NCBI RefSeq assembly: GCF_000682775.1
Contig: NZ_AWFI01000003.1
Span: forward strand, 1 to 64,000
Length of the DNA: 64,000 bases
Origin: Hyphomonas sp. L-53-1-40
GTDB taxonomy: Bacteria; Pseudomonadota; Alphaproteobacteria; Caulobacterales; Hyphomonadaceae
Reading direction: 5' to 3'
How positions within the stretch are numbered: position 1 is the stretch's first letter; each line of letters opens with the position of its first letter. Position numbers and translations under genes: made by a program. This document shows, piece by piece, positions 23,801-33,690 of this stretch. The notes under the pieces are model-generated. The model did not search any database, had not been told where the DNA came from, and saw only the letters and a list, made by a program, of their open reading frames with translations.

Positions 23801-24613
23801 ATGACCCGCCAGATTGAGACGATCAGCAGCGCATCAAACCCGCTCATCAAGTCCTTGAAAAGTCTTGAAAGAAAGAAAGGCCGCGCCGAAACGGGCCTGT
23901 TTCTCGCAGAAGGCGCGCGCCTGATCGGCCAGGGGCTTGCAAACGGTTGGAAGGCGGACTCGCTGATTGTCGCGGCAAGCATGGCAGATCGGCCACACCT
24001 CGCGGAATTGATCCGTCAGGCAGAGACCTCCGGCGCGCGGGTCGTGCTGGCCGCCGACAAGCTGATGTCGCGTATCACTCACAAGGATAATGCGCAGAGC
24101 GTGGTCGCGGCGTTCCACCAGCGCCATCTCGGCCTTGATGCCCTGCCGCAGGACAGCAATGGGCTGTTTGTCGCCCTTTATGAAGTGCGCGATCCCGGCA
24201 ATTTGGGCACGATCCTGCGTACGGCCGACTGCGCGGGCATTTCCGGCGTGATCCTGATCGAAACCTGTTGTGATCCTTACAGTTTCGAGGCCGTGCGCGC
24301 CTCCATGGGCTCGATCTTCGACATGCCCTTTGCGGCCGCCTCGTTCGACCAGTTCAACGCCTGGCGCAAAGGGCTTGGCCTGACCATGAGCGCCGCGTCG
24401 GTCAATGGCACGGCCCGCCATGACCGCACCGATTTCACCTCCGGCGCGGTCATCATCATGGGCAATGAGCAATCCGGCCTGCCGCCCGAAGCCGAAGCCG
24501 CCTGCGACCAGCTCTGCCTGATCCCGATGCGCGGCGGCGCGGACAGCCTCAATCTCGCCCAGGCCACCGCCATCATGACCTATGAAGCGTGGCGCCAGAG
24601 GGATTTCAAATGA
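23801..24613 (+). CDS. TrmH/SpoU-family RNA methyltransferase
   Basis: 2'-O-ribose methyltransferase of the SPOUT class, 270 residues. An N-terminal substrate-binding domain (to about 100) is followed by the knotted SAM domain with motif 1 (GNLGTILRTADCAG), motif 2 (IIMGNEQSGLP) and motif 3 (IPMRGGADSLNLAQATAI). The substrate base (rRNA or tRNA) cannot be read from the sequence. Its stop overlaps the start of the next methyltransferase by ATGA, so the two are coupled. Confidence 0.93.
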   Translation: MTRQIETISSASNPLIKSLKSLERKKGRAETGLFLAEGARLIGQGLANGWKADSLIVAASMADRPHLAELIRQAETSGARVVLAADKLMSRITHKDNAQSVVAAFHQRHLGLDALPQDSNGLFVALYEVRDPGNLGTILRTADCAGISGVILIETCCDPYSFEAVRASMGSIFDMPFAAASFDQFNAWRKGLGLTMSAASVNGTARHDRTDFTSGAVIIMGNEQSGLPPEAEAACDQLCLIPMRGGADSLNLAQATAIMTYEAWRQRDFK

Positions 24614-25503
24614 AGACCGAAACCCGCCTCCTGATCGCCAATGACTGGAAAGACTATGCCCTGCTCGACAGTGGCCACTTGCAGAAGCTGGAGCGCTTCG
24701 GCAGCCAGACCGTCATCCGGCCCGATCCCCAAGCTTTCTGGGAGCCAGCCCGCCCCTTGGAAAGTTGGCGCGCCGATGCGCAGTTTTCTGCGAAGTCGCA
24801 AGATGATGACGGCGCAGGCAATTGGGAAGTGCTATCTCCGAAGGCACTCGACAGCTGGCCGATGCAATGGAATGGCCTGACCTTCGAGGCCCGCCGCGCA
24901 GCCTTTCGCCATATGGGCGTTTTTCAGGAACATTCGGTTCACTGGCGCTTCGCGCAGGAGAAGATCCGCGCAGCCGGCCGTCCAATCAAGGTGCTCAACC
25001 TGTTCGGCTATACCGGTATGATGTCGCTCGCCTGCGCCGCAGCCGGTGCCGAAGTGGTCCATCTGGATGCCAGCCCGAAATCAAACGGGTACGGCAAGGA
25101 CAATCAGGCGATGAGCGGCCTGCAGGATCGGTCCATTCGCTGGATCGCCGATGACGCCATGAAATTTACCGCTCGCGAGGTCCGGCGTGGCAACGAATAT
25201 GACGCCATCATCCTGGACCCCCCGAAATTCGGACGTGGCCCGAAGAATGAAACCTGGCGGTTTGAAGAAAACTTGCCCGAATTGCTGGACGTCGTGAAGC
25301 AGCTGCTGAGTGACCGGCCCCTGTTTGTGATCCTGACGGCATATGCCGTGCGACTGTCTTACCTGGCCCTGTCACAGGCGCTAGCTGATCGGCTCTCCCC
25401 GCTGGGCGGTGTAATGGAGACCGGCGAGATGGCCCTGCCCCAGCAAGGTTCAGACCGTCTCCTGCCAACGGCCATCTATGCACGCTGGCACGCGGGCGCC
25501 TGA
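24610..25503 (+). CDS. Class I SAM-dependent methyltransferase, COG1092-like
   Basis: A 297-residue methyltransferase. The ATG at 24610 overlaps the previous stop (ATGA), which I prefer over the 7-codon-longer frame. The SAM-binding motif NLFGYTGMMSLACAAAGA and catalytic-type motif ILDPPKFGRG (DPPxF) place it with RlmI/RlmL-like enzymes that methylate rRNA cytosine or guanine. It lacks the N-terminal PUA domain of RlmI, so the exact target is open. Coupling to a SPOUT methyltransferase suggests both act on RNA. Confidence 0.88.
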   Translation: MKTETRLLIANDWKDYALLDSGHLQKLERFGSQTVIRPDPQAFWEPARPLESWRADAQFSAKSQDDDGAGNWEVLSPKALDSWPMQWNGLTFEARRAAFRHMGVFQEHSVHWRFAQEKIRAAGRPIKVLNLFGYTGMMSLACAAAGAEVVHLDASPKSNGYGKDNQAMSGLQDRSIRWIADDAMKFTAREVRRGNEYDAIILDPPKFGRGPKNETWRFEENLPELLDVVKQLLSDRPLFVILTAYAVRLSYLALSQALADRLSPLGGVMETGEMALPQQGSDRLLPTAIYARWHAGA

Positions 25504-25589
25504 CCGCACGCCTCTTTCTTCTCAGTCAGACAGAACAGCTCTGGGCCCGGCTCATGGGAAGCGCAAAGCGCTGATACCAAACCCGTTGA

Positions 25590-25623
25590 AAACAAAAAAA
25601 CGGCGGCTCCGAAGAGCGTCGTC
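25590..25623 (-). terminator. Probable terminator of the large TonB receptor gene
   Basis: Minus strand: an imperfect GC-rich stem around GCTC-ttcg-GAGC followed by a run of seven T. It lies directly after the TonB-receptor stop. Outer pairs are mismatched, so strength is uncertain. Confidence 0.5.
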
Positions 25624-25627
25624 AGAC

Positions 25628-28600
25628 TTAGAAGTCGAACGTCGCACCCATGAAGATATAGCGACCAAAGGCGTCGTACACTTGTGGGTAGGTGTTACCG
25701 TTACCCGGTGCCGTACCAACCACGGAGGAGAGCGGTGGCTCTTCGTCCGTCAGGTTGTTCACGCCAAGGCGCAGGGACATGTAGTCCGTTGCGTTCCAGG
25801 AGCCGGACAGGTCGAGATAGTTCTGGGCATCCAGAGTACCGTTGATGGTGCCATCGTCACCACCTTCGATTTCGACCTCGGCGAAGTAACGCCATGTACC
25901 GGTGACGCTGAACACGCCGTCGGCATCAGACCAGGTCATGGAAGCCTTGTGACGATACTCAGGTGACGAACCGTTCGCAACTTCCGTACCACCACCGGAG
26001 GCACAGCTGCCGCCGTAGTAGCCAACACAGTCAAAGATGTCTGCGCCGGTGGACGTTGGCAGAGGCTTTGTCTCCAGGGATTCGAGCAGTGTACCGACAT
26101 AATCGAAGTCGATACCGCCGCGGGAATCCAGGTCCAGAGCGTAGCTGGCCAGAAGGTCGAAACCAGAGGTCGAAAGCTCACCTGTGTTGATGTTCGTGGC
26201 GACGATGTAGCCCGTGGAGTTAGCCCACAGCGTTCCGCCGTTACCGCGATTGACCAGCGAACAGAAGAACTCGTCGCCAGTTTCAAGACAGGAGTCCAGA
26301 GCCAGTTCCTGTGGAACCGTACCGACGAGGTCTTCGACAGTGATGTCGAAATAGTCGAGCGAGACGGTCAGGCCTGGAATGGCCGATGGCGTTGCCACGA
26401 AACCAATCGTGTACGTGTCAGCAGTTTCCGGCTCGAGGTCCGGGTTACCACCTGTCAGCGTATTGAACTGGCCAGCCGGGTTATCAGCGATGTTCCGGTA
26501 CTGGTCAGGTGTGACGCCGGTGTTCGCACACTGAGCGAGCGTAGCCGTTGGAGCTGCACCTGCACATGGATCGTAGATGCCGTTCGAACCTTGAGTCAGA
26601 TCAAACAGGCCGATCGACTGAGCGGAGAACAGTTCGAAGATGTTCGCCGCCCGGACAGCGCGCTGGAAGGAACCGCGGAAGCGGATGTCTTCAACCGGAG
26701 CATACTCGACACCAATCTTGTAAGCGTCGGAAGACACGGAGTCATAGTTCGAACGACGATAAGCGAGGTCGACGCCGAGGGACTCAATACCTTCATAGCC
26801 CTGGATCAGCGGGGCATTGATTTCCGCGAAGTAGTCATAGACTTCCTGCGATCCTTCAATACCTGTCGTTGGTCCACCCTGACCAGCACCGTCGCCGGAA
26901 AGGAAGTTGCTATCTGGATTGGAATCCAGCGTATCGCGACGATACTCAACACCAAAGGCAACCTTGATGCCTTCTTCCGCCATCGACGACTGAATGCCGT
27001 AATCTGCCAGATCAGCATACGTTTTCGCCGTCACAACTGTTTGTGTAACGTCACCGTCACGGAACAGAGGCTGGCTGATGTAGGCGACCGACGCATCGGA
27101 AGGACCGTTGGCACCGAAGATGTCGTATGGTGCGCAAGCTGCATCATCGTTGGACGGATCTTCATCAGCATTGATTCCGCAGACAATGTTGCCTTCGCCA
27201 TCAAGCTGGGCATCAAGCGCATAACCGATCTTACGGATGGAAAGATCGTTGTTGTAGATCTCGGAACGGTGATTGTTCGCATAGATCATGCTGACATCGT
27301 AGCCCCAAGGAGAATCACCCAGGGTGCCTTGCATGCCGATCACACCACGATAGGTCGTGTGGCGGATGTCGTTGAAGCGGTTGCCGCCTTCAACGTTACG
27401 ACGCAGGAGCAGGATGTCTGCAATGCCGTCTGGACCCAGAGCAGCCTGGTCAGGATCACCATCAAAGCGAGCAACAAAGTCGTCCTGATCAGCCAGTACG
27501 TTGCCCATGGCATCCGTATACTCGCCTTCTTCGTTGGTGTAGCGATCAATTGCACCGTCTGCGATTTCACCACAGAGATAGTCGACCTGCTGGGCCGACA
27601 GGAACGGGTTGCTACAGCGGATGCCACCGGCATCGCCAGCAATACCGTAACCGAACACACCGGAAGGTGCGATCTGCGACTTGGTACGGTTATCCATGAA
27701 CATCAGTTCGGTATACACATTCATGTATTCGTTGACGTCATAGTTTGCGAACGCGCCGAAAGAGTAACGCTCGTTCGGGCGCTGGTAGTGGTTGTAGGGG
27801 TTATAGTTGAACGTGTCGGAAGTGAAGTTCCGCGGTCCAATTGCATCCTGGCCATCCAGCACGCGGGCCCAACCGGTTTGTGTCTGCGCATCCGGATTGA
27901 CACCACCAGGGATTGTGTAGCCGGAAGCGACGTCAAGAATGTTGGCAAACTGGTTGGTTGAAGAACCTGCACAGGTGAAATCGTTGCCGCCATTCGTGGT
28001 AGACAGGGCACACTGCGAGTAGTCGCGGTTTGCCTGAAGGATTTCCTTGGTGTTCTGGAAGCTGACAAAGGCGGACATGTGGCCACGGCCATTGTCAAAC
28101 TTGCCACCCACAGCAGCCGTGATGTCGAAGGTTTCGCCGTCTGACGTGCTGCCTTCAGGAACCGTGAACTGGCTTGGGTTATCAGCAGCGAAGCCGGACA
28201 GGATGTCCTGGATGTAGCTGTTGGAATTGTCGTGCTGGTAGAACGAGTAGTTACTGTCGATCCGAAGACCTTCGAACTCGGTGTCGAGCACGAAGTTGAC
28301 GACGCCAGCAACAGCGTCCGAACCGTAGGTTGCCGAAGCACCACCGGTCAGGACGTCAACCTTCTTCACCATCGCAGATGGGATGAAGTTGATGTCTGGG
28401 GCAGCCGTGTTCAGCGAGCCGTACGGCAGGCGGCGACCGTTCAAAAGGGTCAGCGTGCGGGAAGCACCGAGGCCACGCAGGTTGACTGAAGATGTACCGG
28501 TCGAACCGTTGGCAAGGTTGGACCCTTGTGCACCAAATGCCTGTGGCAGCGAGTTGATCATGTCTTCCGCACGGACCACACCGCGCACGTCGAAGTCGGC

Positions 28601-28837
28601 TGAGCCGAGGGATGTGACCGGGCTGGTCTCAACCAGGTTGCCGCTTTGCGGGATCAGCGAGCCCGTGACGACGATGGTCTGTTGTACGGATGCTTCTTCC
28701 CCGTCCGCCTCTGCTACAGCAATTACGTCTTCATCTGCGTCTTGGGCGTACGCTGGCAGCGCAGCAGCTGCAGCAAGTGCAGCGCCGGCAAATACCGACG
28801 ACGCCAATAGGCGCTTCTTCAAGTTAAGTTCGCTCAC
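25628..28837 (-). CDS. Large TonB-dependent receptor
   Basis: Outer-membrane active-transport receptor of 1069 residues. I chose the GTG at 28837 (SELNLKKRLLASS follows) because GGAGG precedes it by five bases; the ATG 42 bases upstream has no such site. Signal peptide to about residue 32 (AYAQ), acidic linker, TonB box TIVVTGS, plug with LRGLGASRTLTLLNGRRL and GGASATYGSDAVAGVVNFVL, then a long barrel ending in FMGATFDF. This type is abundant in Caulobacterales and imports oligosaccharides, peptides or siderophores; the substrate is not readable. No transporter partner lies next to it. Confidence 0.92.
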   Translation of the reverse strand: MSELNLKKRLLASSVFAGAALAAAAALPAYAQDADEDVIAVAEADGEEASVQQTIVVTGSLIPQSGNLVETSPVTSLGSADFDVRGVVRAEDMINSLPQAFGAQGSNLANGSTGTSSVNLRGLGASRTLTLLNGRRLPYGSLNTAAPDINFIPSAMVKKVDVLTGGASATYGSDAVAGVVNFVLDTEFEGLRIDSNYSFYQHDNSNSYIQDILSGFAADNPSQFTVPEGSTSDGETFDITAAVGGKFDNGRGHMSAFVSFQNTKEILQANRDYSQCALSTTNGGNDFTCAGSSTNQFANILDVASGYTIPGGVNPDAQTQTGWARVLDGQDAIGPRNFTSDTFNYNPYNHYQRPNERYSFGAFANYDVNEYMNVYTELMFMDNRTKSQIAPSGVFGYGIAGDAGGIRCSNPFLSAQQVDYLCGEIADGAIDRYTNEEGEYTDAMGNVLADQDDFVARFDGDPDQAALGPDGIADILLLRRNVEGGNRFNDIRHTTYRGVIGMQGTLGDSPWGYDVSMIYANNHRSEIYNNDLSIRKIGYALDAQLDGEGNIVCGINADEDPSNDDAACAPYDIFGANGPSDASVAYISQPLFRDGDVTQTVVTAKTYADLADYGIQSSMAEEGIKVAFGVEYRRDTLDSNPDSNFLSGDGAGQGGPTTGIEGSQEVYDYFAEINAPLIQGYEGIESLGVDLAYRRSNYDSVSSDAYKIGVEYAPVEDIRFRGSFQRAVRAANIFELFSAQSIGLFDLTQGSNGIYDPCAGAAPTATLAQCANTGVTPDQYRNIADNPAGQFNTLTGGNPDLEPETADTYTIGFVATPSAIPGLTVSLDYFDITVEDLVGTVPQELALDSCLETGDEFFCSLVNRGNGGTLWANSTGYIVATNINTGELSTSGFDLLASYALDLDSRGGIDFDYVGTLLESLETKPLPTSTGADIFDCVGYYGGSCASGGGTEVANGSSPEYRHKASMTWSDADGVFSVTGTWRYFAEVEIEGGDDGTINGTLDAQNYLDLSGSWNATDYMSLRLGVNNLTDEEPPLSSVVGTAPGNGNTYPQVYDAFGRYIFMGATFDF

Positions 28838-29174
28838 TTGAACCTCCGAAAGGATTGTCAAAAAATGTGTCCACATCATGCAGACAAACCTGGCCCCCTA
28901 GACCAAGTCTTACCGAGCAGTAAGGATTGAGCACCCTGCATAGTCAATTGGATGCAGCGGCGCTCACAAGCAAAATGACACCAGTGTGACAGAATCGCAT
29001 CACCTATTTGGCCGGTTTGGGGCAATATTGTTCCAGATACGCCTGATAAATCCGAAAAAATGCCCTGACCGAGTTTTGCGCCGGCCTCCACTTTGCTTGA
29101 TTTTCAGGCAAGCCACATGAATTCGAGCCGAGCCTCATCGCGCGTCTGACCGCATTTCGGGCAATCCGCCACGA
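28838..29174. other. Intergenic region upstream of the large TonB receptor
   Basis: About 340 bases. It holds the receptor's ribosome binding site, promoter and leader on the minus strand, and the end of the DUF3667 gene. Reading frames here are short and unconvincing. I see no clear operator, hairpin with T-run, or RNA gene. Confidence 0.4.
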
Positions 29175-30293
29175 TCAGACGAGCATGAAGCTGACAATGA
29201 CGAGGGAAACGCCCAGCGACACACCCACAATCAGGATTGAGAACAACAGGATCAGGGTTCGCAAGGCCGCCATGAATCGCCCGGTCTGATATGTCACGCG
29301 CAATTGGCGATAGAGGTAGGCAATGCCGATCAGCACACCACCCCAGATTAGCTCGCCAAGCCAAGCTCCGTTGAGGGCAGCGAGCACGATCAAAAAGGTC
29401 GCCATCAGATAGATGAACGTCTGCACATGCAGCGCGGTGATCACATGGTCATAGATGTACCGGCTGCGGTGCCACGCATACAGAATGGTCAGCATGAAGG
29501 CCAGGATAGGCAGGAACATCAGGCTGAACCTCGGCGCCCATTCCCGAATGCGTGCACCATAGCGATCCTGATTCTCGTACACGGTCGCCGCATGGTCGGC
29601 GGCGCGCCATGCCTGCTCGCGCTCAGCAGGGGTCGCATCCTCGCTCAGTCTTGAAGTGACCTCATCATAAAGCGCGTCGCGATTGATGCGCCCATCATCC
29701 GTCATGATACGCTGGAATGTGATGCCGTGCTCCGCCTGCAGCAATTCCAGCTGGACCAGCTGGCGCTCATCCGGCGTCAGGTCGGGATCTTCTGTCTGGG
29801 CCCGTAATTCCTCTAGCCGCTCTTCGGTTACAACCGGAAGAGGCTCACCATCCTCCCCTATCCCGGCATCGATCCCATTTTCCAGGAGGCGGTCGATCTT
29901 GAGAGAATTGTACCAGCCCATCTGATCGCCGAGCGTGAACAGGGTCAGGAAGAAGATCACAGACGCCATCAGGAACATGCGGAAAGGCGGCACATAGCGC
30001 GCGCGCTTTCCATCCAGATAGTTCCGGGTCATCCGTCCGGGGCGGAACAACAACATCGGCAAGGACCGCCACAAGCGGCCATCCAGCGCGAACACGTCCG
30101 CGAGACTGCTCGCCACCAGATCCCAGACCGGGCGATGGAAGTCTGACGCCAATTGGCCGCACGTTGTGCAGAACCGATCCTCGACGATGGTCTCGCAATT
30201 GGCGCAAGGCAAACCGGACTTTACCGGATGATGGTCTCCGGTCGACAAGCCACTTGCCGACCCGAGACCTGCGGCCTCCATTTCATGTTCCAT
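29175..30293 (-). CDS. DUF3667 family zinc-ribbon membrane protein
   Basis: A 372-residue protein with an N-terminal zinc ribbon of two CxxC pairs (C30/C33 and C42/C45), followed by the DUF3667 signature (LFRPGRMTRNYLDGKRARYVPP, then FRMFLMASVIFF). Four or five membrane segments follow, with a charged loop (about residues 140-240) that looks coiled. Members are widespread in proteobacteria and Bacteroidetes, and their function is unknown. It lies 24 bases downstream of the broken peptide-binding gene, so they may have shared a transcript. Confidence 0.85.
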   Translation of the reverse strand: MEHEMEAAGLGSASGLSTGDHHPVKSGLPCANCETIVEDRFCTTCGQLASDFHRPVWDLVASSLADVFALDGRLWRSLPMLLFRPGRMTRNYLDGKRARYVPPFRMFLMASVIFFLTLFTLGDQMGWYNSLKIDRLLENGIDAGIGEDGEPLPVVTEERLEELRAQTEDPDLTPDERQLVQLELLQAEHGITFQRIMTDDGRINRDALYDEVTSRLSEDATPAEREQAWRAADHAATVYENQDRYGARIREWAPRFSLMFLPILAFMLTILYAWHRSRYIYDHVITALHVQTFIYLMATFLIVLAALNGAWLGELIWGGVLIGIAYLYRQLRVTYQTGRFMAALRTLILLFSILIVGVSLGVSLVIVSFMLV

Positions 30294-30317
30294 TTCGAGA
30301 CCCCCGTCTGTTTACCC

Positions 30318-31917
30318 CTACTCGGCGCTGAGCCCCTCCCGGCACAGAAAGCGCGAGCGGTGCTGATCCTTCGCATTCTCTTCCCAGCCAGTCAGCTCCG
30401 GATCGACCATATTCTTGGTCACCTGAAACCACATCGGCGTAATCGGATACTCTTCGAGCATCAGTGCTTCGGCGTCTGCGAAGACTTCTGCCCGCACTTG
30501 CAGGTCCAACTGCTGGTTCGATTGGCTTAGGAGCGCATCATACTCCGGATTGGCATAGTCGCCATAGTTTTGCTGGCCCGTATTGGAATCGAGCAAGTAG
30601 AGAAAGTTGATGGGATCATCGAAATCCGCGACCCATGCCGCATCAGCGACCGAGAAGTTTCCGGTCCGCAGACGTGAATAGAGCACTTTCGTATCCTGCT
30701 TCACAATGGTCGGGTTAACCCAAGGGGCGATGTCGCTCCAATTGGACTGAGCGACCGGCGCCACCTTTGGATTGTCGTCCGTCGAGCGGTGAATGAATTC
30801 AAATTCGAGTGGATTGTCCGGGCCGAACCCTGCCGCCTCCAACAGGCTGCGCGCCTCGGTTCCAATCCATGGATGGCCGGCTGACATCGTAATTATCGAT
30901 GCCCGGAGGCACGAAGGAATACGCTGGCAGATAGCCCTGTGTCAGCACGTTGCGAACCATGAACTCCCGGTCGAGCGCCATTGAAAGGGCCTTGCGCACG
31001 CGCACATCGTCGAACGGCTCAACAGTGGTGTTGAAAGTCCAATAGGTCGAGATGAGAGAAGGTGTCGTGCGCAGCCAGCCAGGGAATTTCGCATCCAATT
31101 CAGTATAGCGAGACCCGTCAAAGGCATTATTGATGTCCAGTTCGCCTGCGGAAATCTTGTTCTCGACGGCCGACAAATCTTCCAGTTCCAGATACACGAC
31201 CCGATCAAAACACGCCTCCGGCGCGCCAAACCCGGTCGGGTTCTTGTCGGCGACCAATTGGTCACCCGTGCGCCAGTAGACCAGCTTGTAGGGACCGTTG
31301 ACGACAATGTTTTCCGGCTGGATCCAGGCATCACCATGCGCTTCGATGGCCCAGCTCGGCAACGGATAGGTCGTGTAATGGCTCAGCAGGCCGAGCAGAT
31401 AAGGCGCCGGGTATTCCAAAGTGATTTCCAGCGTCTTGTCGTCAATGGCTTTCACGCCCAGCTCCTCGGGCGGCAATTCCTGTGAACTCACCTTTTGCGC
31501 ATTCTTGATCAACCAGAGGAGTGACGCGTATTGCGACGCTGTCTCCGGATCCTGGATTCGGCGCAGGCTGTAGACGAAGTCGCCTGCAGTGACGGGCGTG
31601 CCGTCAGACCAGACGTGATCACCCAACGCGAAAGTCCAGACCAGACCGTCTTCACTGACTTCATAACTGTCGGCCATACCCAGCACCGGGCGACCATCCG
31701 GGCCATCCGTGGTCAGGCCGACGATCATGTCGCCAATGATGATATTCTCCCACTGCGCGGATGATTTGTTGGGGTCCAGCGTGTCCACCTTGGCCGAAAT
31801 TCCCCGACGCAGGGTCGGCACATCCGAGGCTGCGGAATCCCCACCACCCCCGCAGGCGGCCAGTGTCAGGGCAAGTGCGGCAGCCAGGCCAGTTGTCATC
31901 AAGGCGTTCAACTTCAT
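30318..31917 (-). pseudogene. Peptide ABC transporter substrate-binding lipoprotein, frameshifted
   Basis: Two overlapping frames together encode a full-length (about 530 residue) DppA/OppA-type binding protein. The first runs from the ATG at 31917: lipoprotein signal with Cys22 (LTLAACGGGG), LDPNKSSAQWENIIIGDM, and SDGTPVTAGDFVYSLRR. It reads to GIDNYDVS and then goes out of frame. The rest (SAGHPWIGTEARSLLEAAGF onward) continues in another frame down to 30318. The break is at about 30880-30900, with no long homopolymer. No permease or ATPase genes are next to it. It may be a genuine pseudogene or a one-base assembly error. Confidence 0.85.
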
Positions 31918-32030
31918 GGGTTTTGTGTCTCCAACGTCTTTTCCGCGATCGCGCGATTTGCAACACTGCTGCCAGACCATTACGGTTTTGCAAAGCCTTC
32001 CTGCTGGAAGTCGCACATGAGGTAACAGGA

Positions 32031-32528
32031 ATGACCCGAATTTGGTGCATTGCAGGGATGATTTTTGCGCTCGGCGCAACAGCCACTGCACAAGATGTCT
32101 CAACAGACGACGTCTATGCCTGCACATCCGTCGCCGAGGATGCAGAGCGCCTTGCCTGCTACGATGCGGCTGTTGGGCGACTGCAAGCGGCCGAAGCGGC
32201 GGGCGACGTCACCACCGTGACCCGGCAGGAAGTCGAACAGGTCCGCCAGGATTCCTTCGGCTTCTCCATTCCGTCCCTGCCCTCTCTGACGCTCGGCAAA
32301 TCTGACGACCAGGGCCTCAAGGAAATGACGCTTCCTGTGAAGGCCGTGCGCGGCAAGCGTGGAAATCTGGTGATCACGCTGGAAAATGGACAGATCTGGC
32401 GGCAGACCGATTCCAAGGCGTTACGCAATAATGACCAGACCGAAGCCGAGATCTATGAAGCGGCACTCGGCAGCTACAAGATGAAACTGGATGGCGGCAT
32501 CGCATTCCGGGTCGAACGCGTAAAATAA
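32031..32528 (+). CDS. Exported hypothetical protein
   Basis: A 165-residue protein starting at the ATG at 32031, with GAGG upstream. A signal peptide with cleavage near ATAQ (about residue 21) is followed by YACTSVAEDAERLACYDAAV, a Cys pair motif also seen in VasI-like and other small exported proteins. A C-terminal beta-rich domain (GNLVITLENGQIWRQTD) follows. It is divergent from the peptide-binding gene. The longer upstream frame overlaps that gene and is not supported. Function unknown. Confidence 0.75.
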   Translation: MTRIWCIAGMIFALGATATAQDVSTDDVYACTSVAEDAERLACYDAAVGRLQAAEAAGDVTTVTRQEVEQVRQDSFGFSIPSLPSLTLGKSDDQGLKEMTLPVKAVRGKRGNLVITLENGQIWRQTDSKALRNNDQTEAEIYEAALGSYKMKLDGGIAFRVERVK

Positions 32529-32844
32529 TACGGGAATCCTTGCCGCAAACTTCAGCAAACACTGACCGAACCGCGCGCAAGCCAGCAATGGCTTGACCTA
32601 TTCCGGGCACGTGGCTTGCTGAATCGATGAAACCTTTCTCAGGCTGAGACGTAGTCCCGTCGAGCGACTGGAAGGGAATCTGCGTATCCGGACGAAGATC
32701 ACTGCCCACAGGAATACGCGCTGGCTGAAGCGCTTTCGCCCGCCCCTTCTGTTTGCGCTGGCTGGCGCGGCGCTGGTCTTTGCGACACCCTACCTTCCTC
32801 AGTACATCCCTGACGGCTTTGTTTCAGGCGACCGGCTCGAGCGA
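32529..32844. other. Gap and probable N-terminal extension of the MscS-like gene
   Basis: About 315 bases. From about 32623 to the MscS start at 32845 the reading frame is open, and it encodes a clear membrane helix (RPPLLFALAGAALVFATPYL) that would be a natural first helix of the channel. That stretch has no ATG, GTG or TTG in frame; a CTG at about 32680 has GGAAGGG just upstream. See the finding on its start. Confidence 0.5.
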
Positions 32845-33687
32845 ATGGCAGGGATCAGTTCAGGCGTATTGTTCATCATCGCCTTTGGCTGGCTGGTCGG
32901 CACCATTGTCGATGCCTTGATCAAACGCCGTCTGGCTGGCCTGCACCTCGATGCAGAAGACAATCTGGAAGCGCGCAAATCGGCCACGCGGCTGGATGTC
33001 GTGCGTCGCGTCTGGATCGTCATTGCCGGCATCGTCACCCTCGCCGCTGCGCTCACCGTCATTCCTGGCGTGAAGCAGATTGGCGTCAGCCTGTTTGCAT
33101 CAGCCGGAATCGCGGGCATCGCCATCGGCCTGGCGGCCCGTCCCGTACTCAGCAACCTGATCGCTGGACTGCAGATCGCCTTCACCCAGCCGATCCGGCT
33201 GGACGATGCCGTGGTCGTCGAAGGCGAATGGGGCTGGATCGAGGAAATCGGCCTGTTCTATGTCGTCATCAAGATCTGGGACTGGCGACGGCTTGTCGTG
33301 CCGCTCTCCTATTTCATTGAAAAGCCATTCCAGAACTGGACCCGCAAGAGTGCGTCCATCATCGGCAGCGTTTTCTGGACGGTAGACTATCACGCACCCA
33401 TCGCGCAGATGCGTGAGAAGCTGGAAGAGATCTGTAAATCCACCCCGCTATGGAATGGCGACGTGGTGAATTTGCAGGTGACCGAGGCCTCGGGCAATTC
33501 CGTGACGGTGCGCGGGCTCGCCTCGGCCAGCACATCCCCGAAGGCCTGGGATTTGCGCTGCCTGATCCGTGAGCAGATGATCGAATGGCTTCAGGCCGAG
33601 CATCCCGAAGCCCTGCCCCGGTTGCGCGCTGATACGGATGTGCAATTGCCAGAGGATTTCGCCGGCTTTGCGCCCCAGCAGGGCTAG
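32845..33687 (+). CDS. MscS-family mechanosensitive channel
   Basis: A small-conductance mechanosensitive channel domain protein, 280 residues from the ATG at 32845. Membrane helices are at about 10-30 and 60-90; the pore helix region is GIAIGLAARPVLSNLIAGLQIAF, followed by the beta domain (IRLDDAVVVEGEWGWIEEIG) and the alpha/beta cytoplasmic domain. The frame is open upstream to about 32623 and encodes an extra membrane segment, so the true start may be a non-ATG codon near 32680. It converges on the SDR gene with 3 bases between stops. Confidence 0.88.
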   Translation: MAGISSGVLFIIAFGWLVGTIVDALIKRRLAGLHLDAEDNLEARKSATRLDVVRRVWIVIAGIVTLAAALTVIPGVKQIGVSLFASAGIAGIAIGLAARPVLSNLIAGLQIAFTQPIRLDDAVVVEGEWGWIEEIGLFYVVIKIWDWRRLVVPLSYFIEKPFQNWTRKSASIIGSVFWTVDYHAPIAQMREKLEEICKSTPLWNGDVVNLQVTEASGNSVTVRGLASASTSPKAWDLRCLIREQMIEWLQAEHPEALPRLRADTDVQLPEDFAGFAPQQG

Positions 33688-33690
33688 TCG

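Noticed and set aside
26591-27961. 456-codon plus-strand frame over the large TonB receptor
   Set aside because: Antisense to a clear receptor gene; composition is that of a shadow frame.
30880-30900. Programmed ribosomal frameshift in the peptide-binding gene
   Set aside because: No slippery heptamer, stimulatory hairpin or internal Shine-Dalgarno is evident; a mutation or read error is simpler.
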